Part shown: positions 27,706 through 36,243 of the stretch, one piece after another
How the letters are laid out: each line of letters starts with the position of its first letter
Numbering within the stretch: the stretch's first letter is position 1
Assembly: GCA_937889545.1 (NCBI GenBank)
Contig: CALAOT010000126.1
Coordinates: 1 to 64,000, forward strand
Direction of reading: 5' to 3'
DNA: 64,000 bases
DNA from: an uncultured Opitutaceae bacterium
GTDB taxonomy: Bacteria > Verrucomicrobiota > Verrucomicrobiia > Opitutales > Opitutaceae
Made by a program: the position numbers and the translations under genes
Notes under the pieces: model-generated
Database searches by the model: none
What the model saw: the letters and a program-made list of their open reading frames with translations, nothing else
What the model was told of the DNA's origin: nothing

Positions 27706-28764
27706 TCAGAGCCCCCAGGAGAACTGTTTCAGGAGCCTCATGTCGTTCTGGTAGAAGACGCGGATGTCGTCGATCCCGTAGAGCGTCATCGCGAGGCGCT
27801 CGATCCCCATCCCGAAGGCGTAGCCCGTCCACACCTCCGGGTCGTAGCCGACCGACCGGAACACCTCCGGGTCCACGATTCCGCACCCGCCGATCTCGAT
27901 CCATTCCTTCCTCACCTTCGGCAGGTGCCGGGCGGACAGGTCGACCTCGAAGCTCGGCTCCGTGTACCCGAAGTAGTGCGGGCGGAAGCGGGTCTTCGTC
28001 CCCGGCCCAAGCAGCGCCTCAAACAGGTAGTCCAGGAGCGCCTTCAGGTCGCGGACCGTCACGCTGCGGTCCACGTAGAGGCACTCGATCTGATGGAAAT
28101 TCGCGCTGTGGGAGGCATCCGTCGTGTCGCGCCGGTACGCGCGGCCCGGCGAGATGATGCGGATCGGCGGGGGCCCCTTGAGCATGGTGCGCACCTGGAC
28201 CGACGAGGTGTGGGTGCGCAGGAGGTAGCGCTCGCCGGGGTTTCGCTTGGACACGTTGGCGAACCGGGCGCCCTGCGGGAAATAGAACGTGTCCTGCGGG
28301 TCCCGCGCCGGGTGCTCGGGCGGGGTGTTCAGGGCGTCGAAGCAGTAGAACTCCGTCTCCACCTCGGGCCCGTCGGCGACGGTGAAGCCGACCTTGCGCA
28401 GGATCCTGCAGAGCTCCTCGCGGACGAGCGTCAGGGGATGGAACGTGCCGGGGCCCCCGTCCACAGGCGGCAGCGTCGGGTCGATCGGGGGGCCGAGCCT
28501 GGAGGCAAGCTCCAGCTCCTCGATCCTCGCGAGCGCGCTGTCGAGGAGCGCCTGGAGCCGCGCCTTGGATTCGTTCACCAGCTTTCCGATTGCCGGACGC
28601 TCCTCTTTGGGGGCGGACGCAATCTGCTTCATCACCGCCGTGAGCTCCCCGTGGGGGCCCACGTAGCGCGCCTTTGCCGATTCCAGCTCCGGACGGGTCC
28701 GGATTGCCTGGAGCTCGTCCGAGGCCTTTGCGAGAAGCGAGGAGAGTTGCGCTTGCATCTCCAT
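27706..28764 (-). CDS. pheS: phenylalanine-tRNA ligase alpha subunit
   Basis: This 352-residue class II synthetase has an N-terminal coiled coil (1-90) followed by the catalytic core. Motif 2 is RTHTSSVQVR, and the motif 3 region is AFGMGIERLAM near the C-terminus. The HPLTLVREEL segment marks the family. The A294-equivalent region is VWTGYAFGMG, as in wild-type enzymes. The start at 28764 is followed two codons later by another ATG. The gene sits between rplT and pheT in the reverse-strand translation operon. Confidence 0.96.
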   Translation of the reverse strand: MEMQAQLSSLLAKASDELQAIRTRPELESAKARYVGPHGELTAVMKQIASAPKEERPAIGKLVNESKARLQALLDSALARIEELELASRLGPPIDPTLPPVDGGPGTFHPLTLVREELCRILRKVGFTVADGPEVETEFYCFDALNTPPEHPARDPQDTFYFPQGARFANVSKRNPGERYLLRTHTSSVQVRTMLKGPPPIRIISPGRAYRRDTTDASHSANFHQIECLYVDRSVTVRDLKALLDYLFEALLGPGTKTRFRPHYFGYTEPSFEVDLSARHLPKVRKEWIEIGGCGIVDPEVFRSVGYDPEVWTGYAFGMGIERLAMTLYGIDDIRVFYQNDMRLLKQFSWGL

Positions 28765-28778
28765 CCTGCTTCCGGAGC

Positions 28779-29159
28779 TCAGGCCTTCTTGGCGGAGGCC
28801 TTGGTCTTCAGCGCCTCGCGGGCCTGCTGGACCAGCGCGCCAAAGGCCAACTCATCGCGCACGGCTATGTCGGCGAGCACCTTGCGGTCGAGCTCGATCC
28901 CGGAGGCCTTCAGCCCCTCCACGAAGCGGCTGTAGCTGATGCCCGCGGCGCGGCATGCGGCGTTTAGCCGAATGATCCATAGCGAGCGCCATTCGCCCTT
29001 CTTCTTGCGGCGGTCGCGGTACGCGTACTGCCAGGCGTGCTGGACGGCCTCCTTCGCGTAGCGGAAGAGCTTCGACTTGCTGCCGAAATAGCCCTTGGCG
29101 TATTTCAGCACCTTCTTGCGGCGCTTGCGCGACGCCGGGGAGTTTGTTGCACGTGCCAT
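28779..29159 (-). CDS. rplT: 50S ribosomal protein L20
   Basis: This is a 126-residue basic protein with the L20 core: [20 protein letters not shown], then [19 protein letters not shown] and [25 protein letters not shown]. It binds 23S rRNA early in large-subunit assembly. The alanine/lysine tail is slightly longer than usual. It follows rpmI by 41 bp and precedes pheS by 14 bp. Confidence 0.97.
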   Translation of the reverse strand: MARATNSPASRKRRKKVLKYAKGYFGSKSKLFRYAKEAVQHAWQYAYRDRRKKKGEWRSLWIIRLNAACRAAGISYSRFVEGLKASGIELDRKVLADIAVRDELAFGALVQQAREALKTKASAKKA

Positions 29160-29200
29160 GGCTGGAGGGGGTTATGGTTATTGAATGCCTGGACGCCCCC

Positions 29201-29395
29201 TCAAAGGCCGAACGGGAGGCAGCGCAGGAGCGGCCTGGCGTGGCCTTGCGCGACCTGCTTGTCCCGGCTGGCCCGGCGCTTCTGTTTCGAGCTCTTTGCG
29301 GCCAGCAAGTGCCGGAAGCCGGGCGTGCGGCGCATGAGCTTGCCGCGGGCGGTCAGCTTGAAGCGCTTGGCTATGGACTTCTTGGTCTTTTGCAT
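29201..29395 (-). CDS. rpmI: 50S ribosomal protein L35
   Basis: The 64-residue protein has the L35 signature: MQKTKKSIAKRFKLTARGKL, then RRTPGFRHLLAAKSSKQKRR. It is the promoter-proximal gene of the reverse-strand translation cluster. The infC gene that often precedes it is not here. A GGAG-type ribosome-binding site lies just ahead of ATG 29395. Confidence 0.95.
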   Translation of the reverse strand: MQKTKKSIAKRFKLTARGKLMRRTPGFRHLLAAKSSKQKRRASRDKQVAQGHARPLLRCLPFGL

Positions 29396-29498
29396 GGGAG
29401 GAGTGGTCGAACACACAGAGTGGCGGACGGGTTGGCAAGGGGAAAAAGCCCCGGAGCAACCGCGGGCGGCCCGGCGCAAACGGCCCCCGTCGCCGGCT

Positions 29499-29529
29499 TT
29501 GCGAATTCGTAATGGGATCGTCATATTAT
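29499..29529 (+). promoter_or_regulatory. possible sigma-70-type promoter for the porin gene
   Basis: TTGCGA at 29499-29504 and TATTAT at 29524-29529 are separated by 19 bp, and the patch is AT-rich in a GC-rich background. It lies about 70 bp ahead of the porin start. The spacing is not ideal. Confidence 0.3.
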
Positions 29530-29601
29530 TTGCTCGTTTTGCGTTGCCGACAACAGGAGAAACACCGTCGCTGGCCGGGCGCGATTCCCGTGCCCCAACC
29601 G

Positions 29602-30969
29602 ATGCACCTGACCAGGTTCCAACCCGTCCTCGCCGTTGCGGCATTCGCGGGCCTATTCCTGCAGGTCTCGCGCGCCCAGACATCTGCCCCGGGGCCGGCC
29701 GCCGGGGAAACCGCCGGCGCGCCCGTTGCCGAGGCCTCCCCACCCTGGACCCTCCATGCGCAGGCGACGTGGATCGACCAGGCGCACCCCTCGTTCAACT
29801 CGCCGTACGAAGGGCCGAACAGCCTCATGGGGAATTCCGAGTCCGAGCGGACGTTTTCGCTCTCGGTCTTCCTGGGCTACCGCTTATGGGAGGGAACGGA
29901 GCTCTATTATGAGCCGGAGGCGTTCCAGGGCCACGGCCTAAGCGAAACCCTGGGCATGGCCGGATTCCCCAACGGGGAGGCGGTCAAGGCGGCCTTCCCC
30001 AACCTCCACTACAACACCTCAAAGCTCTTCATCCGCCAGACCTTCGGGCTGGGTGGCGAAACCGAGAAGGTCGAGGACGACCAGAACCAGGTCGCCGGCG
30101 CCTATGACGTCGACCGGATCACGCTCACGGTCGGCAAGGTTGCCGCCAGCGACTTCTTCGACGGCAACGCGTACAGCCACGACCCGAGAACCCAGTTCAT
30201 GAACTGGTCGCTGTTTGAAAGCGCCGCCTGGGACTACCCGGCCGACGTCGTCGGCTACACAGGGGGCTTTGTCGCGGAATGGAACACGAAGGACTGGATG
30301 CTCCACTACGGCGTCTTCATGGAGCCGACCGAGCCGAACGGGGCCCGCCTGGACTACCATGTCCTGGACGCTCACGGCCAGATCATCGAGTTCGACCGGC
30401 GCTACTCGGTGGGCGACCTCTCGGGCTCCGTGAGGACATTCGCCTTCTGGAATCAAGCGCGGATGGGCAACTACGATTACGCTCTTGCAAATCCGGACAT
30501 CACCTTTGCCCTCACGCAGTCGCGCGCCTACCGCTCGAAGGTCGGCCTTGGGATTAGCTGGGACCAGCAGCTGGCGGCCGACCTGGGCGCCTTCGTCCGC
30601 CTGAGCTGGGACGACGGGCGGTCGGAGTCATTCGCGTTCACCGAGGTGGATCGGTCCCTGGCGGCGGGCCTGAGCTTGAATGGAAGCCGCTGGGGCCGAC
30701 GAGACGACACGCTCGGCGTCGCCGGCGTCGTCAACGCGATCGCGCCGGGCCACCAAGCCTACCTTGCCGCCGGAGGCACGGAGGGGCTGATCCTCGGCGA
30801 CGGCGCGCTCGGCTACGGCCCCGAGGAGATCCTCGAGGCCTATTACGGCTGGCAGACCGCCAAATGGCTTTCGGTATCGCCCGATTTCCAGTGGGTCACG
30901 CATCCAGGCTACAACCGCGACCGCGGCCCCGTGGCCATCTATGCGCTGCGTGCGCACGTTGATTTCTAG
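29602..30969 (+). CDS. carbohydrate-selective outer-membrane porin (OprB family)
   Basis: The 455-residue protein has a signal peptide (about residues 1-25, ending SRA) and many short amphipathic strands typical of a 16-stranded porin. Family features include YEGPNSL near the N-terminus, RLWEGTELYYEPEAFQG, RITLTVGKVAASDFFDGNAYSHDPR, and a terminal VAIYALRAHVDF ending in phenylalanine for outer-membrane insertion. It should let sugars diffuse into the periplasm, which fits the secreted glycosidases at 3723 and 60126. I used ATG 29602, where the signal peptide begins; the frame is open from 29512. Confidence 0.85.
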   Translation: MHLTRFQPVLAVAAFAGLFLQVSRAQTSAPGPAAGETAGAPVAEASPPWTLHAQATWIDQAHPSFNSPYEGPNSLMGNSESERTFSLSVFLGYRLWEGTELYYEPEAFQGHGLSETLGMAGFPNGEAVKAAFPNLHYNTSKLFIRQTFGLGGETEKVEDDQNQVAGAYDVDRITLTVGKVAASDFFDGNAYSHDPRTQFMNWSLFESAAWDYPADVVGYTGGFVAEWNTKDWMLHYGVFMEPTEPNGARLDYHVLDAHGQIIEFDRRYSVGDLSGSVRTFAFWNQARMGNYDYALANPDITFALTQSRAYRSKVGLGISWDQQLAADLGAFVRLSWDDGRSESFAFTEVDRSLAAGLSLNGSRWGRRDDTLGVAGVVNAIAPGHQAYLAAGGTEGLILGDGALGYGPEEILEAYYGWQTAKWLSVSPDFQWVTHPGYNRDRGPVAIYALRAHVDF

Positions 30970-31286
30970 GCAGCGGACCCCGTCCATTCCTCCTATGGCA
31001 GTTTCACGGCGTGCGGAGGATCCTCAAGGCGCGTCGAAGCCGATTCGGAGCCGCCTAGCACCCGGCGGCGCAAAGCCTTCAGGTTTAGTCCCGTCGTAGC
31101 CATTGGCTGCAGCGGACCGTCGGCCCAGAATAGCACGTCTCCCCGCGCTGTCTATCGCGTCCCAGGAGCACCTGTAGCATTGGGAGAAGGAGTTCGGCGC
31201 CTGGGCGGCTGCGGGGGCCGACGCCGCAACTTGAATCAAGTTGACTTGCTAGTGGGGATTTTGAGCTTTTGATTCCTTAGCTTGAT
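30970..31286. other. 317-bp intergenic region before the tRNA cluster
   Basis: I see no convincing gene. A short reverse-strand frame (31024-31239) has no family-like features. AT-rich sequence at about 31,230-31,280 probably carries the promoter for the tRNA cluster. Confidence 0.4.
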
Positions 31287-31361
31287 GGCTTCCTAGCTCA
31301 ATGGTAGAGCAGCTGACTCTTAATCAGTAGGTTCGGGGTTCGAGTCCCCGGGGAGCCACCA
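31287..31361 (+). tRNA. tRNA-Lys (anticodon CTT)
   Basis: The acceptor stem GGCTTCC pairs with GGGAGCC (one G-U). The anticodon stem GCTGA/TCAGT encloses loop CTCTTAA, giving anticodon CTT. The T-loop GTTCGAG is normal. A CCA-like end is encoded. Confidence 0.93.
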
Positions 31362-31443
31362 TCATCCCCGGCGTTTTTTCCCAGTCCAAGGTCAGGAGCC
31401 TCCGGATCCGAATGGCCAAGATCCAACTTTTGTCTGGGCATTT

Positions 31444-31518
31444 GCCGGCGTAGCTCAACGGTAGAGCACCTGTTTTGTAAACAGGGGGTTGCAGGTTCGA
31501 TTCCCGTCGCCGGCTCCA
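31444..31518 (+). tRNA. tRNA-Thr (anticodon TGT)
   Basis: The acceptor stem GCCGGCG/CGCCGGC is perfect. The anticodon stem CCTGT/ACAGG encloses loop TTTGTAA, giving anticodon TGT. The T-loop is GTTCGAT. The CCA end is encoded. Confidence 0.95.
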
Positions 31519-31537
31519 CTTTTCCCGATGATTCCAC

Positions 31538-31611
31538 TGCCTGGTGGTGTAATGGTAGCACAGCAGACTCTGACTCTGCTTGTCTAGGTTCGAGTCCTAG
31601 CCGGGCAGCCA
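31538..31611 (+). tRNA. tRNA-Gln (anticodon CTG)
   Basis: The acceptor stem TGCCTGG/CCGGGCA has one wobble pair. The anticodon stem GCAGA/TCTGC encloses CTCTGAC, giving anticodon CTG. The T-loop is GTTCGAG, with discriminator G and encoded CCA. It lies 19 bp from tRNA-Thr, so the cluster is probably one transcript. Confidence 0.94.
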
Positions 31612-31970
31612 ATTCCGAAGCGGCACTCCCCGGGGTCCTGCCGGGGGTCGGGCCGCGGGAGGGCTCATTAGATGCTGGCGGCCGACGCACCGAATTGGCA
31701 CGATGCCCGCCCGCGGCCCCGGGAGCGCGGATGGAGGACGAGGGGATTCACTTTTTGCATTGAAAATGTGGGTTGACACTCAAGTTTTGATGAACACTCA
31801 TCCGCATTCTTGCTTCGCCCTTCCCCAATCATCCACATGAAGTCTTGCGCGACGATGGATCGCTGCTCAAGAAGGGGTGTCGCAACATGCGAGCCTTTCT
31901 CGACACGCCCTCAGGATTAGGTTGCAAATATTTTTACACCCCGAGTCGCCGATAGACCTTACCTCCAACC
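31612..31970. other. 359-bp intergenic region upstream of exbB
   Basis: GC-rich, partly palindromic sequence follows tRNA-Gln and may end its transcript. Further on lies TTGACA at 31773-31778 with only a weak -10 candidate 17 bp later. An AT-rich patch at about 31,925-31,940 immediately precedes the exbB leader. I see no gene. Confidence 0.35.
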
Positions 31971-32633
31971 ATGATCACCCATAGCTTAGCCTTCGTTGTA
32001 TTACTGAACAAGACGCCGATGGAGCTGTTCGCCAGCGGCGGGCCCGTCATGTGGCCCATCCTCCTGGTCGCTACCGTTGGATTGACGGTCATCATCGAGC
32101 GCCTCCTCTTCATCATTCGCGAGAACAACCAGCGAGAGCCCGAGGTGGTCGCCAAGATGCTGGAATGCGTCGAGAAGAACGACATAGAGGGCGCGATGGC
32201 GGTCGGCAAGAAGAGCGAGGATCCCGTCGCGCGCGTAGTCGTCTACAGCCTTTCGCACATCGACTCGCTTTCGAACGCGTTCTTCCGCGCATCGGGCCAG
32301 GAGCTCGCGCGCTACCAGCAGGGCATGGCCACCCTTGACACTTGCATTACCGCGGCCCCCCTCCTCGGGTTGCTGGGCACCGTCACCGGGATGATGCGCA
32401 CATTCGGCGCCCTTGGCTCCGCGGGAGCCGACATCGGTGCGGCCGCCTCCACCATCACGGGCGGCGTCGCCGAGGCCCTGATCGCCACCATGTGCGGCCT
32501 CGGGATCGCCGTCACCTGCCTGTTCCCCTTCAACTACCTGAACGCCCGCGCGGAGCAGGCCAAGCAGGAGATCGCCGACGCCTCCCACGCCCTTGAGATC
32601 CTGATCAAGAGGGCCGAGTCCCGCACGCACTGA
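31971..32633 (+). CDS. exbB: ExbB/TolQ/MotA family proton channel protein
   Basis: This 220-residue inner-membrane protein has three hydrophobic segments (about 25-47, 122-142 and 170-192) and the MotA/TolQ/ExbB core: TLDTCITAAPLLGLLGTVTGMM, then GGVAEALIATMCGLGIAVTC. With ExbD it forms the proton-driven motor that energises TonB. It is the first gene of a seven-gene cluster (exbB-exbD-exbD-tonB-TPR-coiled coil-coiled coil) with short gaps. The start gives the most family-like N-terminus; an internal ATG at residue 17 is also possible. Confidence 0.92.
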   Translation: MITHSLAFVVLLNKTPMELFASGGPVMWPILLVATVGLTVIIERLLFIIRENNQREPEVVAKMLECVEKNDIEGAMAVGKKSEDPVARVVVYSLSHIDSLSNAFFRASGQELARYQQGMATLDTCITAAPLLGLLGTVTGMMRTFGALGSAGADIGAAASTITGGVAEALIATMCGLGIAVTCLFPFNYLNARAEQAKQEIADASHALEILIKRAESRTH

Positions 32634-32654
32634 TCCGGCGCGGCACAATTCACC

Positions 32655-33101
32655 ATGGCCGGCTCAAGCTCAGGCGGCAGCAGCGGCGGGAGGAAGAAGG
32701 CTCGGATAGAGATCATACCGCTGATCGATGTCATCTTCTTCCTGCTCGCCACGTTCGTGCTGTTCACCCTTTCGCTGAACAGGTCGATGGGCCTGCGCGT
32801 CCTCCTTCCCGAGTCCGAGACGGGCGAACCCCGCGATCCCTCGGGCACGGCGACGATCACGGTCACGCAGGAGGGGACCATGGCATGGGACAAGGACCCC
32901 GTCACGCTCGACGAGTTTCTCATCAGGCTGAAGGAATTCCACATGGAGCATCCCGACGACGCCCGCATCCTGATCAACGCCGACACCGAATCCTCGTATT
33001 CCTCGGTGATCTATGTGCTCGACGAGGTCCGCAAGACCGGCATCCAGAAGGTCCTGATCGAGACTAGGGTCAAACCGGCCGCCACGGTGAACGGCGTCTA
33101 G
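32655..33101 (+). CDS. exbD: ExbD/TolR family biopolymer transport protein (copy 1)
   Basis: The 148-residue protein has a Ser/Gly-rich N-terminus, a single membrane helix (IPLIDVIFFLLATFVLFTL, about 25-43) with the essential aspartate in LIDVIF, and a periplasmic domain ending RKTGIQKVLIETRVK. It works with ExbB to couple proton flow to TonB. The helix-coding stretch is identical at DNA level to that of the next gene for 70 bp. Confidence 0.92.
   Translation: MAGSSSGGSSGGRKKARIEIIPLIDVIFFLLATFVLFTLSLNRSMGLRVLLPESETGEPRDPSGTATITVTQEGTMAWDKDPVTLDEFLIRLKEFHMEHPDDARILINADTESSYSSVIYVLDEVRKTGIQKVLIETRVKPAATVNGV
32709..32778 (+). repeat. 70-bp perfect direct repeat, copy in exbD 1
   Basis: This copy encodes the transmembrane helix of the first ExbD and matches 33187-33256 at all 70 positions, third codon positions included. 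Confidence 0.85.
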
Positions 33102-33132
33102 CAGAACCCCAACCCCTTACACACCCACCCCC

Positions 33133-33567
33133 ATGGCCGGCGGAAGCTCCCCCAGACTCGAAACTCCCAAGAGGAAGGCGCGCATCGAGATCATACCGCT
33201 GATCGATGTCATCTTCTTCCTGCTCGCCACGTTCGTGCTGTTCACCCTTTCGCTGAGCAGGATCCAGTCGCTGCCCCTTCAGCTGCCCGTGGCCCAGGTG
33301 CAAACCAACTCAAAGCCGGATCCGGACATGGTGACGCTCCAGGTTTCAGACGCGGGCACCTACTACTGGAACAGGGAGCCGATCTCGGCAAGCGAACTGG
33401 AGCCGCGGCTCCACACCTACAAGAAGCAGGTCCAGGTTCCCCGCGTGCTGCTCGCCGGCGACAACCGGGCGCACTTCGGCGCGACCTGCTACGCGCTCGA
33501 CCTCATCCGCAAGGTCGAGATCGAGCAGGTGTCGATCGAGACGCGGGTGCGCGACACCGGCAAATGA
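33133..33567 (+). CDS. exbD: ExbD/TolR family biopolymer transport protein (copy 2)
   Basis: The 144-residue paralogue of the preceding gene has the same membrane helix with LIDVIF but a divergent periplasmic part (DMVTLQVSDAGTYYWN, RVLLAGDNRAHFGATCYALDLIRKVEIEQVSIETRV). Two ExbD copies behind one ExbB suggest a heteromeric motor, as in some Ton systems of Bacteroidetes and Xanthomonas. It lies 31 bp after copy 1 and 28 bp before tonB. Confidence 0.92.
   Translation: MAGGSSPRLETPKRKARIEIIPLIDVIFFLLATFVLFTLSLSRIQSLPLQLPVAQVQTNSKPDPDMVTLQVSDAGTYYWNREPISASELEPRLHTYKKQVQVPRVLLAGDNRAHFGATCYALDLIRKVEIEQVSIETRVRDTGK
33187..33256 (+). repeat. 70-bp perfect direct repeat, copy in exbD 2
   Basis: Identical to 32709-32778; the genes diverge immediately on both sides at DNA level. 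Confidence 0.85.
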
Positions 33568-33595
33568 CAGCCGCTGTCCAAAATCTAAGCACCTC

Positions 33596-34234
33596 ATGAG
33601 ACGCGACTTAATCTTCGGGTTCATCGTCACCATCACGATCGAGGTCCTGGTGGGCTGGGGAGGCAACATCACCAAGTACGTTCCCAAACCCAGGGTGAAG
33701 GAGGAGGAGATCAAGCTCGACATCGTGATGCCGAAGCTCGAGCCGGACGAGCCCGACGTCGTCGAGGAGGTGGAACAGCGGCCCGTGGAGATCGCCCCCC
33801 CGATGCAGCTCGACGTGCCCCAGGCCGTCACGCCCCAGTCGTTCGTCCAGCAGATCGAGCCTCCCCCGCCCGACCTGTCGGCGCTCGCGAAGAACATCGT
33901 CAAGATCCCCGAGGTCCGCACCGGCCTGCAGGGTGTCGAGATCTTCGACATATCGAAGCTCGACCAGCAGCCCGTCGCTCGCTTCCAGGCGCGGCCGCAG
34001 TACCCCTTCGAAATGAGGCGCGCGGGAATCTCCGGGGACGTGCTCGTGGACTTCATCGTCGACACGAACGGCGACGTCAGGAACGCATTTTCGGCCCATT
34101 CGTCGCAGCGCGAATTCGAGGCCTCGGCCGTGCAGGCGGTCAGCAAATGGAAGTTCAAGCCCGGCAGGAAGAACGGCCACGCGGTTTACACGCACATGCA
34201 GGTGCCAATTGTCTTCACCCTAAACGAGGAATAG
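33596..34234 (+). CDS. tonB: TonB family energy transducer
   Basis: The 212-residue protein has an N-terminal membrane anchor (about 6-22), a proline/glutamate-rich periplasmic spacer (KLEPDEPDVVEEVEQRPVEIAPP, PPPPDLSALA) and a C-terminal TonB domain. The domain is RPQYPFEMRRAGISGDVLVDFIV, then AVQAVSKWKFKPGRKNG, about 140-210. It should span the periplasm and transmit energy to outer-membrane receptors. No TonB-dependent receptor is present in the window, so its clients lie elsewhere. The TPR gene starts 4 bp after its stop. Confidence 0.9.
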   Translation: MRRDLIFGFIVTITIEVLVGWGGNITKYVPKPRVKEEEIKLDIVMPKLEPDEPDVVEEVEQRPVEIAPPMQLDVPQAVTPQSFVQQIEPPPPDLSALAKNIVKIPEVRTGLQGVEIFDISKLDQQPVARFQARPQYPFEMRRAGISGDVLVDFIVDTNGDVRNAFSAHSSQREFEASAVQAVSKWKFKPGRKNGHAVYTHMQVPIVFTLNEE

Positions 34235-34237
34235 ACC

Positions 34238-35668
34238 GTGCCTTCCCATTTCCAGCACACAGCCGCCCGGGGGCTCGGCATCGCGGCCCTTGCGCTCGTT
34301 CTTTCACTACCGGCCGGGCTATACGCCGAAGGCGATCAGCCCCAGGGCGAGCCGTACAGCCTCTCCGACGCCGTGGGCGACGGGTTGGCAAAAATCAGGC
34401 CGCTTCTCGAGCAAAAGGACTACGTCGCCTCGAGCAAGATCGTCGACGAACTTATCGCCGTGGCGGAGCACGACAGCTACGACATGGATATCCTCCTCGA
34501 GACGAGGGCACGCATCCTGATCCAGCAGGCCAATTACCCCGCCGCGATCAAGCCGATGGAGGCCGCGCTTGATATCGCCGACCGGCACCACTTCAACAGC
34601 GTCAAGACGGAGACGGATATCCTAAACCTGCTCGCGCAGCTCTACTACCAGACAGCCGAAGATTCCAAGAAGGCACGTGAGGACCAGATTGCCGCCTATG
34701 CGAAGGCCATTGGCTACATGCAGCGGTATTTCAAGCTCAACCCCAAGCCGAACGAGGACATCTCGTTTTCCTACGCCCAGCTCCTCTACGCAGAGGCGGT
34801 TGCGAAGAACCCGGAGCATCCCGACGCGGATTTGATCACGCAGGCGCGCGTGCAGGTGGAGAAGGTCCTGCTCATGACCGTGCACCCGAAGGACACCACG
34901 TACGCCTTCCTCCTGGCGACGCTGAACCAGGAGCAGAACTATACCCGGGGCGCCGAGCTCCTCGAGCTCATGCTTTCACGGAATCCCACCAACAAGACCT
35001 ACTGGGGGGACTTGGTCATGTTCTACATGATGCTGGGCCAAAGCACCAAGGATGAGGGGAAGATCCGCCAGTATAACATTCGGGCGATCAACACGATAGA
35101 GCGGGCCCAGACGCTCGGTTTCCTGAAGACGCCAAAGGACAACTTCAACCTCTTCACCCTCTACTATAACTCCAACCAGTTTGGCACGGCCGCCGACCTG
35201 CTCTATGCGGGTCTCAAGGGGGGCACCATCGATCCAACCCTTACGAACTGGCAACTTCTGGCCTCTTCGTACGAGCAGATCAACAAAGAGTTCATGTCGA
35301 TAGAGGCCCTGAAGGAGGCGTCAAAGCGCTTCCCGGATAAGGGCGAGCTCAATTTCAAGATCGCCCAGGTTTATTACAGCCTCGGCAAGAATGAGGATGC
35401 CCTCGCGTACTCGAAGATCGCGATCGAAAAGGGCGGCCTTTCAAAGCCGCTTCAGACCTTCGAGTTCATCGCCTACCTGGCCTATGAGCAGCACCAGTAT
35501 GATTTCGCCAAGGTGACGCTCGACAAGGCTATCGAGCTGAAGCAGGGCAACCCCGACCATCAAATGTCCGTATTGAGGAGCGCGATCGAGGACGCCATCA
35601 AGGAGCAAAAGGAGAAAGAAGACAAGAAGGCCGCCCAACAGACCGCAGCAGCTGAGCCAACATCATGA
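34238..35668 (+). CDS. exported tetratricopeptide-repeat protein of the Ton cluster
   Basis: The 476-residue protein starts at a GTG. It has a signal peptide (about 1-31, ending LYAEG) and is otherwise helical, with TPR-like repeats visible by periodicity (RARILIQQANYPAAIKPMEAAL, LATLNQEQNYTRGAELLELML, IAQVYYSLGKNEDALAYSKIAI, FIAYLAYEQHQYDFAKVTLDKAI). The C-terminus is a charged Lys/Glu stretch. It is probably periplasmic. Its tight position after tonB and overlap with the next gene suggest an accessory of the Ton machine, an inference from context. Confidence 0.85.
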   Translation: MPSHFQHTAARGLGIAALALVLSLPAGLYAEGDQPQGEPYSLSDAVGDGLAKIRPLLEQKDYVASSKIVDELIAVAEHDSYDMDILLETRARILIQQANYPAAIKPMEAALDIADRHHFNSVKTETDILNLLAQLYYQTAEDSKKAREDQIAAYAKAIGYMQRYFKLNPKPNEDISFSYAQLLYAEAVAKNPEHPDADLITQARVQVEKVLLMTVHPKDTTYAFLLATLNQEQNYTRGAELLELMLSRNPTNKTYWGDLVMFYMMLGQSTKDEGKIRQYNIRAINTIERAQTLGFLKTPKDNFNLFTLYYNSNQFGTAADLLYAGLKGGTIDPTLTNWQLLASSYEQINKEFMSIEALKEASKRFPDKGELNFKIAQVYYSLGKNEDALAYSKIAIEKGGLSKPLQTFEFIAYLAYEQHQYDFAKVTLDKAIELKQGNPDHQMSVLRSAIEDAIKEQKEKEDKKAAQQTAAAEPTS

Positions 35669-36210
35669 AGAAAACGAAAGTCTACTTAATCGTTCCGCTC
35701 GTCGTCCTTATCGTGTTCGGTGCGTACTATTGGAGCTTCAAGTCCGATTACGACGCCAAGCAGGCCACCATCGTCGCCGCGATTAAGGAGCAAAAGCTCG
35801 AGAAGCTCAGGCAGGAGGCCGTGCTGCGCGAGGCCGCGATCCGTGACGCCATCGAGGCACAGAATCAGCGCAAGAAGGAGCGGCAGGAGCGCGATGCAAG
35901 GGAGCAAAAGCAGAAGGACGACAAGGAAAACGCCAAGCTCAACGCAGACAAGGCCGTCCAGGAGGAGCAGAAGCTCGAGCGGCAGGTCGAAAAGGTGACC
36001 GGCGACGTCAAGACCGAAAAAGAGGAGATCGTGAAGATCGAGGCGGAGAACAAGAAGGCTGTGGCGGAGGAGGCCTTCCTCAAGGAGTATGTGAAGATGG
36101 CCCAGGACAACCAGGCCAGCCTCGCGGCCGTGCTTACGAAGATCGCGGCCGCGGACGCCGCGGTCGCAAAGGCCGCCGCGGCAGCTGCCGCAGCCGCCGC
36201 CAAGAAATAA
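35665..36210 (+). CDS. membrane-anchored coiled-coil protein 1
   Basis: The 181-residue protein has an N-terminal membrane helix (YLIVPLVVLIVFGAYYW, about 7-23) followed by about 140 residues of Lys/Glu/Gln-rich heptads forming a long coiled coil. It ends in an alanine run (AAAAAAAAAAKK) encoded by a GCC/GCA repeat. The ATG overlaps the stop of the TPR gene (ATGA). The gene downstream has the same architecture, so they look like tandem paralogues. A structural role spanning the periplasm or holding the Ton complex is possible. I do not recognise a named family. Confidence 0.75.
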   Translation: MKKTKVYLIVPLVVLIVFGAYYWSFKSDYDAKQATIVAAIKEQKLEKLRQEAVLREAAIRDAIEAQNQRKKERQERDAREQKQKDDKENAKLNADKAVQEEQKLERQVEKVTGDVKTEKEEIVKIEAENKKAVAEEAFLKEYVKMAQDNQASLAAVLTKIAAADAAVAKAAAAAAAAAAKK

Positions 36211-36243
36211 CCCGACCCAGCCCCTTACAGAGAAAGCTCTCTC

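Noticed and set aside
31024-31239. A 71-codon reverse ORF before the tRNA cluster
   Set aside because: No ribosome-binding site, no recognisable features, composition typical of noncoding GC-rich sequence.
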